Of a stretch of 64,000 bases of DNA, positions 48,961 to 59,360 are shown piece by piece (the first letter of the stretch is position 1; each line of letters opens with the position of its first letter). A program made the translations under genes and the position numbers. Source of the DNA: Echinostoma caproni. Lineage: Eukaryota > Platyhelminthes > Trematoda > Plagiorchiida > Echinostomatidae. The notes under the pieces were generated by a model that had not been told where the DNA came from, did no database searches, and saw nothing but the letters and a program-made list of their open reading frames with translations. The stretch is from the NCBI GenBank assembly GCA_900618425.1, contig UZAN01040282.1:6159-70158 (forward strand), read 5' to 3'.

Positions 48961-49866
48961 CCTTCTAACATCTGGTTTCACGTAGACGGTTCCATCTATT
49001 TCCTAGCGTGGGATGCCTAAAACTTCTGAATTTAGGTGTATTATATGTTTCTTTCTGTAAAGTGCAAACTTTTGCTTTATAGCACTTGACGATCAATTTC
49101 CTGCACTAAATGAAATGAACAAAAACCGTCCTCGTTGTGTCAAATAAAAGAGAGAACTAATCAGGGGCTTCCTCTCAGGATAGATACTTTCATCAAATGG
49201 AGTAGTCATAACAAACATTCAAAGCTTTGTACAGATTAAACTGTAAAGGAATCGGATAATTTTTGTTGTATCGTAAAATCGAAGAATCTGTTCACAAAAT
49301 GTAACATTTATCTGAGACATTATCAGAAGCCACGATAATAGAAACAGCTGCATTCAATGCAATATGATAGAATAACCTTCTATCCACATGAATATAGGAC
49401 TGAAGATAAAAAGTTATAACTTTTTTGAGTGGATATATTCACTCAAGCACAAATTGTATGGGAGATTCCATCGAGATGCCTAAACGGGGCAGTAAAAGAC
49501 CCACTCATCCACGTTGAAAGATTTATCACAAATAACCCCAGGGCATAATGATAACTTGCCAATGCTGAATTCGTCAATGTGTACAAACTCGTTCACACGT
49601 TTTTGTAATACTATCTACTTCGTGGCGGTGGTGGTCAGGTGGTCAGGTCATCAAATTGTGACCCGGAAGTCGCGGGTTCGAACCGCTCCACGGCTGCCCG
49701 ACTTCCCTATTTCTATATTTCTCCAGGCATCCTTTGTATGACTACAGCCCCCTTCCTGAAAGTTGACTGTACATTTGTATATTCAATAGATAAAGCAAGG
49801 AAGTAAAAAGAAAAAAGGGGAGCATGAAATAACCAAACGCGCAGTAACTGAAACCAACGGGCACCA
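48961..49866 (+). repeat. Tandem duplication, unit 2 (with SINE insertion)
   Basis: Second copy of the unit at 47661. It lacks the foldback element but contains a tRNA-headed insertion between 'AACTCGTTCACAC' and 'GCATGAAATA', which are nearly adjacent in unit 1 (48896-48927). Confidence 0.85.
49621..49818 (+). mobile_element. tRNA-derived SINE
   Basis: Starts CGTGGCGGTGG with an A-box-like GGTCAGGTGGTCAGG (49633-49647), followed about 27 bases later by a perfect Pol III B box, GGTTCGAACC (49675-49684). A 130-bp body and an A-rich end (AAGTAAAAAGAAAAAAGGGG) follow. The matching site in unit 1 is empty, which gives good evidence of a true insertion. The acceptor-arm ends pair only partly and no intact cloverleaf is present, so it is not a functional tRNA gene. 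Confidence 0.75.
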
Positions 49867-49869
49867 CGT

Positions 49870-51610
49870 CCACTTGAGTTATAAGTGAATATATAAAATA
49901 AATTACCGGACAAGGAAAATAACTTAGGCACGTTTTAAGATCCATTATCAGGTTCCTCTGAGAAAACTGAAATTTGCTGAAATTAGCGTATTAGTCATAG
50001 CCAAAGCTATCTAAATTCGACATTTGAAACAGCACCGTTTAATCAAAACTGTTTGTTCTTCCTAAGACACGAACACAGGCACATACAACTTTTGTTTCTA
50101 TTTACACTCACATTCACCAAATTTATTTTACTTTTACACGACTATCTTCTACCACAGAATAATTCTGCATCATCTATGTCGCGCTATACTTCTGCCCAAG
50201 CGCGGCGGTATGAGTCCGGCTTTTCGCATATTACGAGATAGCTCTTCTTCCACTGTCGTACTCCATAAACCGATTGGATGCCTAGGGGCCCCGACTTCTT
50301 TCTCCGTGGGTTTTCGAGCTGTCCAACAAAAATTGAGTTTGTTTTCTACTAGCTATCTCAGGTCACCATAGATTAGGGTAAACAAATTTGAAACCGGTGG
50401 TTTTGGAGAAGTGACAAGAGTTTATAAGGGCCTTAAACCGTTTTCTCTGTCTCCACTAGACACTCTGTGACCCATTTAACTTTCAGAATTGAATTTGGCA
50501 ACAGTGATCGAAAGCTCCTAACGTTTTAGTATCTCGGTCTCACATATGCCCGGTTTCACATTTATAGCTGTGTACAGGCAGGACAGGGGCACAATGACCA
50601 CGAAGCTGACTTCACTGTGAGTTCACATTGTCCTCTCTAGCTGCAGAAAAGCTCTCCTAGAGTCAATTATCTGCAACACCGCTTTGTCCTTCGCTTGGTC
50701 ACTCCAAGTCATGTCAAGTCAGTTCAAGCTCGACACACCCAGATTGGGTGAATTTTCCGCTTTCTACAATATTTTCACAGCGAATATCCTGAATAAGGTC
50801 AAAGTTGAACAATAAAAGTAGTGGAACGTGAAATTAGTTAGGCTAGTAAATACGCGCGTAGTTCAGTAGTTGGTTTATTTCGGGTCACCAAGGAGATACA
50901 ATAGATGTGGCAAAAGACGGTAATCTGAAGTACGGAATATAAAATCTTTAAAACTAGCATGTGTAGCGGATGTGGACACGACTCTGTGAATGTGGATGTG
51001 GAACGTCTGTAGGTACGGAAGAGATAAGTTCGTTGAATGCATCAATATGTCCGATGACAGTGTGATCTACAGAGATCCCTCTAAGACTGACTATATGTAC
51101 GCGAACTGGCATCTCTCATCCAGGACAGCTTCAGTAACAGTCTGGAGTAGAAGCTTCTCAAACGTCTTAAACATCACAAAAGTGCAGGCGATATTTTCCG
51201 GGCACGTGCTAAAAAGGCGGAGGTCCGTCCAGTAGGTCTCCAAATTTCGTGAAGCTCATCAATGAACATACAAGAATTAAAGATTTCCTTTCAAGGGCCG
51301 ATAAGGGAATCAGCACACCCTTTGAGTACAACAGGAGACAGACCTCCTAGGTCACTAGCTTTGTTTGCCTTTCTGATCCTTAGTTGTGTGTGGATATGTC
51401 AAGGTTCAGTAGAAAAGGAAAAATTATGATAGAAAGACAAATTGAGTGTTGAAACTGAATTCACTATTAAGCATTTAAACATCTTTTTGTGAATTACTGT
51501 TTGAAATAATGCTACATAGATTTCTAATAATACGCTTCATTTCACGGTAAATGGTGCTCCCAAGGACAGAATTGTTTTGTTACTGGAATTACGCTTCGAT
51601 GAACAAAAAG
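49870..51610. other. Unassigned stretch
   Basis: No recognised gene. A short ORF at 50.99-51.24 kb lacks motifs. Confidence 0.5.
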
Positions 51611-51615
51611 CCGTT

Positions 51616-52580
51616 TTAATTCGGGTTTTTGCCGCAGTTTGCCAATTCAATTGACGGTACTCCCTCGGTTGGTTGACTGTTTATAAACAACCTCTGAACT
51701 GACGGCTTTGGGTGGGTTGATAACACCTTGGTTTTCAATGAATTAATTGCCAGCCTGATGTACCTCGAGAAGAAAATGATTCGGTCGAGGAATGATTTGA
51801 TTGTAGTAGGTAAGTCTCCTAACAGGATCCATTCATTCAAGCCGTGACGCAATGAAGCATTGAAACACCCAACTGTTGAGCACCCGTAAATAAACTTAAT
51901 AATTTGCTACTTCATTTTGTTATCATTGGAATCCAATATGTACAGATCCTTTGGGACTCAATACGCGAAAGCTGTGCAAATTACCCATTATAAAAAATAT
52001 GAATTAGATGTCCTCCTCAAACTCCAGTACTAGTACACATATTTTCTGACACAGTTGGACGCCAGGGTAGTCAATCATTGCACGTCTAATTTCCTAGTCC
52101 ACTGCACCAAAGAAATAGGACTTCGATACTGAGTAGTTTGCCATATATAGTAACTCTCGAACTGGTAGTCGAATAGTTTTGCCTCAGTAAACTTAGGACT
52201 TGATCGAGTATCTCGCCAGCTCAGGGAGACTCATGCTCGACGCCGTTAAAAAAAACCACAAAGTTGATGAAGTAGACTACGGTGGGTTGATGGTGCTGAT
52301 AGCGATGCTTGGTATTCGATGTTGAGTAAATATTTGATTTGCACACCCTATGAATAGGTTGAAATCTCCTTGTCTGAGATACGAGCGTCGATCTCTTGTA
52401 ACACAGAAGTAGACGATTAACCGCACAAGATTTCTGCAGCAAAATCGCTTCAGTCAATCCATCGGTAGTTCTCATACACACATTGATCTTCTTGCTTGGG
52501 GATAGACAATAGAATGGATGTGTCCCAATCAGTTGACAGTAGTGCTTTCGCCATTTGGAGTCGAGCAGGATGGGTAACCT
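51616..52580 (-). mobile_element. RTE-clade LINE, RT core remnant
   Basis: Minus-strand frames, from about 52570 down, read 'SILLSIPKQEDQCVYENYR' (family ILLPIPKKGD-ENYRGI), then frame-shifted 'RRFQPIHRVC' and 'HRYQHHQPTVVYF'. Motif A follows as 'FINFVVFFNGV', where the family has F-I-D-F-x-x-A-F-D: both Asp are Asn (codons at 52263-52265 and 52245-52247). Downstream, 'LLGDLPTTIKSFLDRI', 'LAINSLKTKVLSTHPKPSVQ' and 'LFINSQPTEGVPS' (51.83-51.65 kb) follow, but the YADD box just upstream of LLGD is replaced by 'NEW'. Dead. A different RTE lineage from the 20-21 kb copy judging by the KTKVLS block. Confidence 0.8.
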
Positions 52581-52589
52581 GATAATCAG

Positions 52590-53690
52590 AGGCGATAGAT
52601 AAGTCTTATAGACTCCAGGAGCGATACTATCTTCCCAAGTACTTTTCGGTACTTCATATCAAAGCAATAACGTCGCCCTCTCTCTCTCACACACACGGGC
52701 AACAAGTCGCATAGAGCCGATAGGCAAACAGGCAAGCACCCAATCTGCCAAATCATAAAATTTGACGTCAGCCTGCACGCACGTGACAACGCTTAAAGTT
52801 GTATCTTCCAAATAAGTTATTATAGCATGATTGTGGATCACTGAGACCAACTGTTTGTCTGAATTCGTGTTGGAAATACAACAACTAGCATACCTCAAAC
52901 TTCGAAGCACATTATTCATAAACCCGACGACCTCGTCAAACACCGTGTGTATAAACATTCCAATAATACAAACCACTTTGAATGAAATCCATACCTTCTG
53001 ACCAATGTTATTTTTTCTGGTATGCATATGACCAATAAGGCTGAATTCACATCGATTTCACTGATGATGTGATACTTTTGTATTTGATTAGACGTAAAGT
53101 GCCTGTATGACCAACTTTCAATAACACAGTTATACGCATTGCTTTGCCGTTCTGAAAAATCATTCAGACAACAACCCCCACGGACAATTAAATCTGAATG
53201 AGTTAATGAAAAACACTGGTTTGTACAGTGTATACAGTTTGAAAAGGATCGATTCACTGCAACAGTACACCCATAAGTATAAAGTGAAATGAATCTGGAC
53301 TTATTGTTCAAACCAGTATTCTTTGTTTGATTTAATCGGAGGTGGGTAAATACCGGCTCCAGTTGTCCTAAATGTCCCTCGGTCAGCAGATAGAACGGAT
53401 AATCTGTGCTAAAATCTGTCCGACTAACAGTTCCATCATTGCGATATGTTCGTTCTCTTGCTTTCCGAATTCGACAGATAATTGTTGTGACTTCGCGTTT
53501 CAACAATATCTTCATTCCTCTCTAGTACCGAATGGTCAGTGATATTTGGCTTCAACACTATAAACTGTACACTTTTTATCGAACCTATTATCTCGTCAAT
53601 TTTATGAAGAATGACTTCACAACCTCTGGTGTTTGACAGTCCCAAAACGGGGACGGTGAGAGTGAAAGCAATAGTGGAGCAAACAAATTA
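52590..53690 (-). CDS. Candidate coding region, unknown
   Basis: Three overlapping minus-strand frames are unusually open. A frame open from about 53685 to 53436 reads 'GCEVILHKIDEIIGSIKSVQ'. A 199-codon ORF (53515-52916), the longest gap-free one in the window, starts with a basic segment ('CRIRKARERTYRNDG') and ends cysteine-rich. A 122-codon ORF follows at 53027-52659. They could be exons of one gene, or the eroded 5' part of the RTE element just downstream. No endonuclease motif is seen, and no clear splice pair joins the frames. No domain is recognised; there is no M start for the first frame. Confidence 0.25.
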
Positions 53691-53694
53691 TTTC

Positions 53695-54244
53695 CTTCGA
53701 TGTGAATGGCTTTACTGAAAACATCAAAGCTATTTTCAACTAGTTATACTTTTCCTGTTTAATCTACAAACTTTTAGACAACGACAACAAAGGGTTGTGA
53801 TTGCGAGTGGCCCAAATCGGTTGCCACTTTCAAAATGGATTGAATTATAGTGCAAAAATCGTTCGAACTTGAAACACTGGGTGTAAACACAGGCTTTAGG
53901 TTCATGCATTCTGTATTCGGTAACTTGGCCTTCTTCATGCAACTTCCCTCAAAAAAATATCTCTGGCAGAACCTGGGTTGAAACTAATTTTACCTGCAAA
54001 TATTTTCGGTGCGAATATCGTCCCGGTTTAAACACACACACACACAATGTGCCTGTTATCCTCTATTGATCCCACACCACACTTTTTGACTACCAGAGGC
54101 CATTTCTGGTCTGCAGTTGTACTTTTCGAATGACCTTCAATTCTGAGGGCCATAATGCATCTCGTGTTGCTGCGAGAGGTCACACTGTCCTATTCACGTG
54201 CTTTGGGAGGACGCGAGTATAGTAAATGCTCCCCCCCCCCCCAC
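53695..54244. other. Unassigned stretch before assembly gap
   Basis: No gene recognised; a short (CA)n run lies at about 54033-54048. Confidence 0.5.
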
Positions 54245-54556
54245 NNNNNNNNNNNNNNNNNNNNNNNNNNNNNNNNNNNNNNNNNNNNNNNNNNNNNNNN
54301 NNNNNNNNNNNNNNNNNNNNNNNNNNNNNNNNNNNNNNNNNNNNNNNNNNNNNNNNNNNNNNNNNNNNNNNNNNNNNNNNNNNNNNNNNNNNNNNNNNNN
54401 NNNNNNNNNNNNNNNNNNNNNNNNNNNNNNNNNNNNNNNNNNNNNNNNNNNNNNNNNNNNNNNNNNNNNNNNNNNNNNNNNNNNNNNNNNNNNNNNNNNN
54501 NNNNNNNNNNNNNNNNNNNNNNNNNNNNNNNNNNNNNNNNNNNNNNNNNNNNNNNN
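54245..54556. other. Assembly gap flanked by poly-C
   Basis: 312 N bases with C homopolymers on both sides (about 54230-54243 and 54557-54570). ORFs crossing it are artefacts. The true sequence probably contains or ends in a C/G homopolymer that stalled sequencing. Confidence 0.99.
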
Positions 54557-54889
54557 CCCCCCCCCCCCCCAACAAATGTGAATTCAGGGGAAACGCCATT
54601 CGCTGTTATTTGCACCGCCTTATAGACAGCTCTCTTCTGGATGTGCGCGAATTACAATGGTCATTTTCTCGAAAGCTTAGGTGTAATCTCAAAGTACTTT
54701 CAATCGAATCATCTTTGTCCCAACTTTGAATCGTTAAATATCATATACCCCGCGACAAATGTGTTGTACTCCCCTAGACTGTTAGGTTATCTCCGTTTCC
54801 ACACGCACGATCACCAAATTATTTTATATTTTACAAAAAAGTTTAAAAAGAAACGGAATTTGTACCACAACAAAGGTATTGCACCCCCA

Positions 54890-55480
54890 TAGACTTGGCC
54901 CATCGAAGCCACCTTATCACTCTGTATAAGATTACGAATCGTGTCTGTACTGATATCATTACGCTTCTGAATGAAAAATACCTCTAATTCGTTTTTTAGC
55001 GTAAACTCTTAAGTTTTTTGCACCTTTCAGGCATAAATGGTCAAAGTATTGTCCATTGGTTTCAAATTGAATTTTCGTTCGCCAATTCGCTCTTTCCAGT
55101 GGTCATGCCATTGGTAGTTCTCTATGTCTGGTTTATCTAAATGAACCTTCTTTACATCGCTAAAGTAGACGAAATTCCGTTTGTTTTTCCGCGTCACATG
55201 AGTTTCAGTTCCCAAGAAAAGTCTTTCTGTTGTTGTTAAAGCTTCACGCCTTCTCGTTTTCTTCTTGTACTTCATCCAAGAGACCGTTTCGAGTGTTCGT
55301 TGTATGGTCTGCACCGAGACGTTTAGCTCAAGCACCGCTTTCATCTCTGATTTATTACCCATGAAGTTTCAAGCCACACGTGGCAGCCTGTCTTTATCTT
55401 TGCGAGAGGGTTTGTTCTGGCTCCCAATCCGTTTATGGTTGATTTTCAACTGTTTCCGCTGCAAATATGGTGCCCCAATG
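54890..55480 (-). mobile_element. Tc1/mariner-type transposase remnant, internally deleted
   Basis: On the minus strand, a helix-turn-helix-like 'LELNVSVQTIQRTL' (about 55330) is preceded by a basic segment. 'MKYKKKTRRREALTTTERL' and the first catalytic block 'VYFSDVKKVHLDKPD' follow (about 55160; family FSDEKKFNLDGPD, Asp kept). 'YQWHDHWKER' is then the last intact piece of the core. The next recognisable piece, 'ISTDTIRNLIQS' (about 54935), belongs near the C-terminus of the family, so the central catalytic part with the second Asp and the last Asp/Glu is deleted. No terminal inverted repeats were identified. Non-autonomous or dead. Confidence 0.75.
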
Positions 55481-55499
55481 TGATTGGGTCTATTACATT

Positions 55500-56255
55500 A
55501 TCTGGTAATCTTACGTGAGCTGACATTGTTCAACAAAAGGCATCACTGCTGGATTTTGCATTATGATTAAGCCTCTTCCATCGCGCCGTGGTTGGCAATG
55601 TCACGTGGTGCCCTACTTCGACGTATTTGTTCTTTCCGGGTCATTGAGAGTGACGTGAGCTTATGTCCACCGCCATTAGGGTATAGCCGTAGATTACAAC
55701 AATCAAACACTGTCTGTCAACCACTGAATCACCACGGTTTACAGCTGGAATGCCGACTGGGGGGACTCGTTTTAAAACCGAGTCGGGTGTGTGAATTTCA
55801 TGGGCAGTGCAATACTTTTGCCACTGGGTGTACAGCTTTTCAGTCCAACTTTCGCACTGTTCATTTGTTTAGGGAAAGATAGGGACAACAGTCTTCGTGT
55901 ACATTGTTCATGGCGAACGAGCCTTTCTGCAACTCAACAGAGATTAATTACTGGATCACATCCATATCTTGTGTAAAAAGAAGCCCCTGAGACACCGAAG
56001 GAACCATCAATTGAAGTATCACTGTCTTAACAAAGTCAAAAGTGTAATCAGTTGACCTTATCGCATTCGTGTGCAACTGATATAAATTGGATATTAATGT
56101 GTATGTGTGTTTCTACGACATTGCACTGTTTGAAAAGTAGCGAAATCTGCCTTGGAATAAATTGCGCAACTCAGTTGCTCACTCTTAGGATTCCAAAACT
56201 TACAGCCGAAGCGATTGAAATCCGCCTATATAGCCCTCCCAACCCTCCGTATGAA
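55500..56255. other. Unassigned stretch
   Basis: A GC-richer part (55.58-55.9 kb) with a 96-codon ORF lacks motifs. Confidence 0.45.
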
Positions 56256-56261
56256 CACAAT

Positions 56262-56549
56262 AAAAGAAGAACACTCGGTCTTCCATGATCAACACGCATT
56301 GCCCAGTCNCCCCCCCCCCACTCTCCCTCTCCCTCCACCCGAACCAATGTGTGATGACCAGCTTGTGAGCAACTGGGATGCTGGTTACTTTTCTTCCCTA
56401 TCGAAACATTTTGAAATTAATTATGATGTATTAGCCGAATTAGACGAATCACCACCGTTTTCCTTACAATGTTTGATGATCGTCTATCCGGACAAGTCAT
56501 CTATAATAGTCGTCCTCACAAACTTTAACAGATTGGAAGTTCCTCGGTA
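56262..56549 (+). CDS. Candidate exon ending at a strong splice donor, unknown protein
   Basis: A plus-strand frame runs from a possible acceptor (AATAAAAG at about 56261) through a proline-rich segment ('PPPTLPLPPPEP', interrupted by one N at 56309) into an acidic/aromatic segment ('NWDAGYFSSLSKHFEINYDV') and a hydrophobic strand-like stretch ('SSIIVVLTNFNRLEVPR'). The frame meets CGGTAAGAA, a near-consensus 5' splice site with GT at 56550-56551, right where the coding-like composition ends. An alternative acceptor is the pyrimidine-rich run to about 56360. No family is recognised and no partner exon was found. Not TE-like as far as I can see. Confidence 0.35.
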
Positions 56550-56559
56550 AGAACCTAAA

Positions 56560-57680
56560 TGTTATTTTATTTTGCATTTACGTACCCATGTTTATTGTAT
56601 TTGTTTATTGTATAATAACGCCAAAACAATTTACCTCAGTTTCCATTTAACAATCTTCTGGTTACTGTGCTTGACGTAGAAACATTAGGTGAATAAAAAT
56701 CCCCCATGCTTCAGCCAACACTGAATCTCATTGAGAAAAGGCACTCAGACACCCTACTGTTGACAAAAATAGACAGATTTGTTCGTGCAGATGAACACAG
56801 AGAGAAACAGTTAATNAGTTAATCCAAAAGCATAAAAAGGATGAATAAGATTCCGGCAGTATTGAAGAAATTCGAATGATGTGAAGGACGATGGTCTTAT
56901 TGAATCATCTGAAGGAATGCTCACAAACATGAGCTTTGTCGCAAACAACGAATAGTTCGTCTTCATACAGATTTATCATAGCAGTGGCGGGGCAAATGGG
57001 AGCTTTCTACAAAATGAATCAAACTATCCTCGAGACAAACTCATTTTTCTTAGTAAATGAAAAATGCCCGTTGCCATATTGAAAAGTAGGTCCGGTAGGG
57101 GAAACATGCTGTTTTTCGATAAATTCATCAACGGGCTATTACAATTTTATACGGTTATATATATTCGTCGATCTGGTTTTGATCGCATCAAACTAAGTAC
57201 AGAACTTATGCTAAGATTGTTTATCTGATGCTCCCCTCGATTAGTGCATTGGTACTCCCCCCGGGGGTGGGGTGGGTTTCTTCATCCGAGGCGACGGCAA
57301 AGCTGGAGTCCGAACGTACTGTTTTCGCTTACACAAGAGGGGGATCCAATGTTTGGATAGCTAGCGGCTCGGCTATGCTTAGAATAATCAACTGAAGGCG
57401 TTTCGGCAGAATGTGGTGTTTATAAACATTGATCTCCTCCAACCCCCGTTTTGTTCTCACACATTTCAACGTTTGTTTGTGATGAATTCAAATGCGATGG
57501 AAATGTATGAGGCCCAAAATTTATGTGATGAACACCATCGAACCGTTCGAACTATAGGAACATTTATGCCATCCGTTCACAAAATTTGCTTACTTGACGG
57601 GAAATAAATTCGCATGAGCCAAGCCTCTGCTATGTGATCATTATTTCTGTATTTAAATACTTTTATTATTTCTCCAATCT
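56560..57680. other. Unassigned stretch
   Basis: No gene recognised. There is an ambiguous base at 56816 and a C/G-rich patch at about 57255-57275 that can form a GGGGGTGGGGTGGG run. A 64-codon ORF at 57.41-57.61 kb lacks motifs. Confidence 0.45.
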
Positions 57681-57693
57681 ATTACTTCTAAAT

Positions 57694-59034
57694 TCAAATT
57701 CAAAGTCAAAGTCAAAGTTTTATTATGGGCGATTTTAACAAAGCTAAAGCTTATCATGCCCCATAGGATTTTTACAGAATGTTTTGGATAACTTCACAAA
57801 GAGAAAATAACAAAGATAATAATGTGCGTGATCACTCACGGACGTTGAAATTTTAAGTTTTCCAATGCTTTATCAAGTTGCGATTTAAATAGTTCAACTG
57901 TAGGAGCACACACTACATCAGATGGGAGAGAATTCCATGCGCCGCACACTCTGACTGGAAACGAGTGATACCGGCAATCAAGGTTGTTGCTGTGGGTCTT
58001 TACGTTTAGCGGATGTCCCCTGAGCTGATCATTATGAGATAAAGTTAGCAGAGAACGGCAAGGGTGGTTGGGTTGATGCAGGATGTGATATGCCAATATT
58101 AGGTCCCCTCGAAGTCGGCGGTATTGGGATGAGTAGAGTCCCAATATTTGCAGTCTTTCGGAGTGTCTTGTTATATAGACCTTTTACCAATTTCTTTGCC
58201 AGCCCCTGCGGACGTTCTAGAGCCTTCCTGATGCAGTTTAATCATGAATTCCATAATTGAACGGCGTACTCCGTGTGTGGCCAAACAAACGCTGATAATA
58301 AGCGTGGGAACAGTGCTCTTCCGAACTGCCCGAAAACACGTCTGAGTAGTCCCACTTGCTTTAGAGCCATAGATGATGCTCTGGCACGGTGCATGGAACA
58401 TCCTACGTCCTCCTGTNCCGCATGGAAATGACTCTGCATTTGGAAACGTTGAACTCGATGTCGTTAGCGATTGACCATCGGTGGGCTGCGTCGATCGTTT
58501 GTTGGAGTGCTATATGATTCTCAGGATGTGTTACAGTTCTCCAGATCTTAGCTTCATCTGCAAATAGCAGTGTATTAGGCCCAAGGTCATGACAGGTCGT
58601 TTATAAATGCAAGAAAGAGACGAGGCCCCAGTACGGATCCTTAAGGAATCCCCCGGGTAGCGATGATAGGCTCTGATAATGAATCACCAACACGAACTGA
58701 CATGGCTCTTTGTCGGAGAAACTCCTTGATCCAGTCCAGAACCAAACCTCTTACTCCGTAGTTGTAGAGTTTTTGCAGTAGAATTTGGTGGTTTACTCGA
58801 TCAAATGCCTTGGAGAAGTCCAAACAAACTATATCCAATGACTGGCCTGCATCGACGGATTTTGTCCACTCATCCCGTGCAAGGAGTGGGTTTGTGGTGC
58901 ACGAACGCTTGTGCCGAAATCCGTGCTGGGTTGGAGACAAAAGGTCATGCTTCTTCGGATATTCCATCAACAGATTTGCCACAATAGCCTCCATGACTTT
59001 CGACAATATCGGAAGAAGTGTAATGAAATGTTGA
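57694..59034 (-). mobile_element. CR1-like LINE, 5'-truncated, best-preserved RT
   Basis: Minus strand, starting at 'ILSKVMEAIVANLLMEY' (about 59030), so all upstream domains are missing. It reads on through 'TQHGFRHKRSCTTN', motif A 'CLDFSKAFDRVNHQILL' and 'RGIP-stop-GSVLGP' (Gln codon now TAA, about 58645). Motif C is 'FADEAKIWRTV' (58553-58564), where the second Asp of FADD is Glu. 'SIANDIEFNVSKC', 'GLLRRVF', 'PHTEYAVQLWN' and the end block 'CGAWNSLPSDVVCAPTVELF' follow. About three frame changes and one N (58417) occur. The 3' tail ends in (TTTGAC)n/(TTTGAA)n at 57694-57722, a tandem-repeat tail rather than poly-A, as in the CR1 group. The least eroded RT in the window. Confidence 0.9.
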
Positions 59035-59172
59035 CTCTCTTAAGCTTCTCAAACCTTTTTAAAAACCCTAATAATTTGTAAAATTGCCAACAATAACATC
59101 AGAAAAGCTAATCTTTCTTTCATTCTTATGGAGGATATTTTACAATAGAGAAAAAACATTCTTCAGTATTAA

Positions 59173-59313
59173 AATTTGATCAACAAATTCCAAGAAAGCG
59201 CTGCTCTTTGGCCATCTCTTATCAAAATATATGAAGAATTTCCTGGTATATGTGTTATAATTCCAAAAGGCGGAGCTGGTTGGGGATATTCATTTATTGA
59301 AGATTACATCTGA
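59173..59313 (+). pseudogene. Possible KH-domain (vigilin-like) fragment
   Basis: A 46-codon plus frame between two LINE copies reads 'LIKIYEEFPGICVIIPKGGA' after a short helix-like lead. The I-x-x-I-x-E-E-F-P-G-V-x-V-x-I-P pattern is that of the end of vigilin-type KH repeats. The GxxG loop that should precede it is not recognisable ('ALWPS' stands near its place), and stops bound it on both sides. It could be an exon scrap, a retrocopy remnant, or chance. Confidence 0.28.
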
Positions 59314-59360
59314 GAGGTCAGTAATTTTGCATGCATAACACAAAAACCTAATCAGAAACG

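Noticed and set aside
49621..49692. Functional tRNA gene
   Set aside because: The B box is perfect but the acceptor and anticodon arms do not close a cloverleaf, and the segment is an insertion with SINE body and A-rich end.
54155..54729. ORFs of 127-167 codons spanning the N gap
   Set aside because: They are products of unknown bases read as open.
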